Below the pieces are notes generated by a model. The model was not told where the DNA came from and did no database searches. It saw nothing but the letters and a program-made list of their open reading frames with translations. The position numbers and the translations under genes were made by a program. From Holophagales bacterium (lineage in GTDB: Bacteria > Acidobacteriota > Holophagae > Holophagales > Holophagaceae): a stretch of DNA of 14,866 bases. Position 1 is the first letter of the stretch. The number at the start of each line of letters is the position of its first letter. The stretch lies in assembly GCA_031256155.1 (NCBI GenBank), contig JAIRRD010000287.1, forward strand, positions 1 to 14,866, written 5' to 3'. Positions 13,565 to 14,866 of this stretch are shown here, one piece after another.

Positions 13565-14866
13565 ATGTTGTCATCCATTGGTCAAATCAGCTCTTTAAGG
13601 CTTGCATCCTTCATTGCGCCTGCGGCTTTAATTTGTCCGAGCCCATGTTTTGCACAGACGCCTGATGAATACCTTGGTGAGCGCCCTGAGCGCTATGCTA
13701 TGGTTCGCTATGTGGAAGGCAGTGTAAAAATCCGCAAATGGGACGTTGATGAAGAACTCACCATCGGCACACCAATAGGTGAGGGCGATGTTATCGAAAG
13801 CAGTGGACGCGGAGTTATTCAGCTTGGCGATGGGACCAAAATCGCCTTTGGCGAGAAAATTCGCTTAGAAGTTGCCACGCTGTTTGACGACCAGGACGAT
13901 GGAACGCAGGCACTGTTCAGATTGCATTACGGACGGCTCAGGATTGTTGTCGGCCCACGGAGTGACGCATACATACGAATAGACACGCCTTCAGGCATTA
14001 TTACGCTTAGAGACAGGAGCGATGCCAGTTTGGATGTTGGAGTTAATAATTCCGTACGCGTGAAGGTGTTTTCTGGCAGTGTTGTATTTCGCAACAAAAT
14101 AGATGAAACCAATATCCGTGCTGGAGAATGGCTGACTATTTACAGCAATAACGAGCGTTTAGACCGTACATATCCATTCAACACTTATGAAATAGACGTT
14201 TTTGAAGCATGGGCCGAAAAGCATATAGCTTACAAGCTGTCAGTAAACAGTAAATATGTACCTTCCGAGATACGTCATTACGCCGATACGCTTGATGGTC
14301 ACGGAGATTGGGTCAATGTGGTCGAGGTTGGTTGGTGCTGGCGCCCACGCATAACAATACCCAGTTGGCGCCCTTATTGGCGCGGATACTGGGGCGCTTA
14401 CAGGGGAGGCATGACTTGGATCAGCTATGACCCATTTGGCTATATGACACATCACTATGGGCGCTGGGGCTGGAGTTCTCACTATGGCTGGTACTGGATT
14501 CCGGGCGTTTATTACAGTCCCGCCTGGGTTGTCTGGAACATGTCGGGTAGTTACTTCGGATGGGCTCCAATGGGCTATTACAACCGTCCCGTGTATTGGG
14601 GACAAAGCAACTGGCATCACGACCTTTGGAACGTGGTTGATATTCGCTACATCCGCAACAGGCAAATATACAACCATACAGTTTGGGACAGAAATCTGAG
14701 CGGACATTTTCCAAGCTACAATGCCAGCCGTTCTCTCACACCTGCCTGGAAGCAAGGCCCGCTGCTTGTCACACGCCAGGAGTTCAGCAACCCTGATCCC
14801 GCTCAGTTCCGCCGTATACTGTCCAACGAAGTTTCTGCTGAACGTTTTAAAGCATATGAACAGCAG
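13565..14866 (+). CDS. Exported FecR-domain protein with Trp/Tyr-rich tail (partial, C-terminus outside window)
   Basis: The frame is open from ATG 13565 to the window end, 434 codons without a stop, and GGAGGTG (13554-13560) precedes it. A signal peptide (about 1-30, cleavage near CFA-QT) indicates export. Residues about 45-195 form a FecR-like beta domain: 'VRYVEGSVKIR', 'GTPIGEGDVIESSGRGVIQLGDGTKI', 'LHYGRLRIVV', 'TPSGIITL' and 'VFSGSVVF'. From about 249 to 365 the protein is extremely rich in Trp, Tyr and Gly, with repeated phrases such as HYGRWGWSSHYGWYWIPG, resembling the DUF6600-type tail seen with such domains. There is no membrane anchor and no adjacent ECF sigma factor, so it is probably an envelope structural or binding protein rather than a classic anti-sigma FecR. 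The family call is moderate and the function unknown. Confidence 0.85.
   Translation, partial: MLSSIGQISSLRLASFIAPAALICPSPCFAQTPDEYLGERPERYAMVRYVEGSVKIRKWDVDEELTIGTPIGEGDVIESSGRGVIQLGDGTKIAFGEKIRLEVATLFDDQDDGTQALFRLHYGRLRIVVGPRSDAYIRIDTPSGIITLRDRSDASLDVGVNNSVRVKVFSGSVVFRNKIDETNIRAGEWLTIYSNNERLDRTYPFNTYEIDVFEAWAEKHIAYKLSVNSKYVPSEIRHYADTLDGHGDWVNVVEVGWCWRPRITIPSWRPYWRGYWGAYRGGMTWISYDPFGYMTHHYGRWGWSSHYGWYWIPGVYYSPAWVVWNMSGSYFGWAPMGYYNRPVYWGQSNWHHDLWNVVDIRYIRNRQIYNHTVWDRNLSGHFPSYNASRSLTPAWKQGPLLVTRQEFSNPDPAQFRRILSNEVSAERFKAYEQQ

Noticed and set aside
13354..13578. 74-codon minus-strand open frame in the repeat region
   Set aside because: It runs through inverted repeats and into the ribosome site and start of the FecR-domain gene, with no sign of coding.
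14240..14755. 171-codon minus-strand open frame at the window end
   Set aside because: It is antisense to the FecR-domain gene, which has a ribosome site, a signal peptide and recognisable domains.

Overview
This 14.9 kb window is a bacterial chromosome segment of moderate G+C content. It carries housekeeping and envelope genes packed on both strands. The gene content suggests a free-living Gram-negative bacterium, most likely Acidobacteriota or a close relative. The pointers are a dnaJ-hspR heat-shock pair, a tandem pair of exported M16 peptidases, a very long two-domain glycogen debranching enzyme, and an exported FecR-type protein with a Trp/Tyr-rich tail. That assignment is inference from gene content, not from a phylogenetic marker search. 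No rRNA, tRNA, CRISPR array, transposase or phage gene was seen.

Layout. Positions 1-2068 (minus strand) hold the N-terminal two thirds of a MacB/LolD-type ABC transporter ATPase, cut by the window edge, and a dnaJ-hspR pair whose stop and start codons overlap. Positions 2069-2427 are a divergent intergenic region. Positions 2428-5492 (plus) hold two overlapping M16 peptidase genes. The first has the HxxEH zinc site. The second has lost it but keeps the R/Y pair, so together they look like a catalytic/non-catalytic heterodimer in the periplasm. They converge, across a repeated palindrome, on a 1435-residue debranching enzyme (5560-9867, minus) with its own promoter and an operator-like inverted repeat at the predicted transcription start. 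Further upstream on the same strand lie prfA (release factor 1) and rpmE (zinc-type L31), separated by a strong terminator-like palindrome.

From 11658 on, the plus strand carries tatD, possibly leaderless, followed 11 bases later by an exported protein of unknown family. A 447-base gene-free stretch full of inverted repeats follows, then an exported FecR-domain protein that runs off the window end.

The themes are protein quality control (DnaJ/HspR, M16 pair), translation (RF1, L31), glycogen metabolism, and cell-envelope biology (ABC ATPase, FecR protein, unknown secreted protein). I found no clear new defence or mobile system. The least explained material is non-coding: a palindrome shared between 5501-5546 and 13119-13163, the larger repeat block at 13119-13458, and operator-like inverted repeats at the debranching enzyme and tatD promoters.
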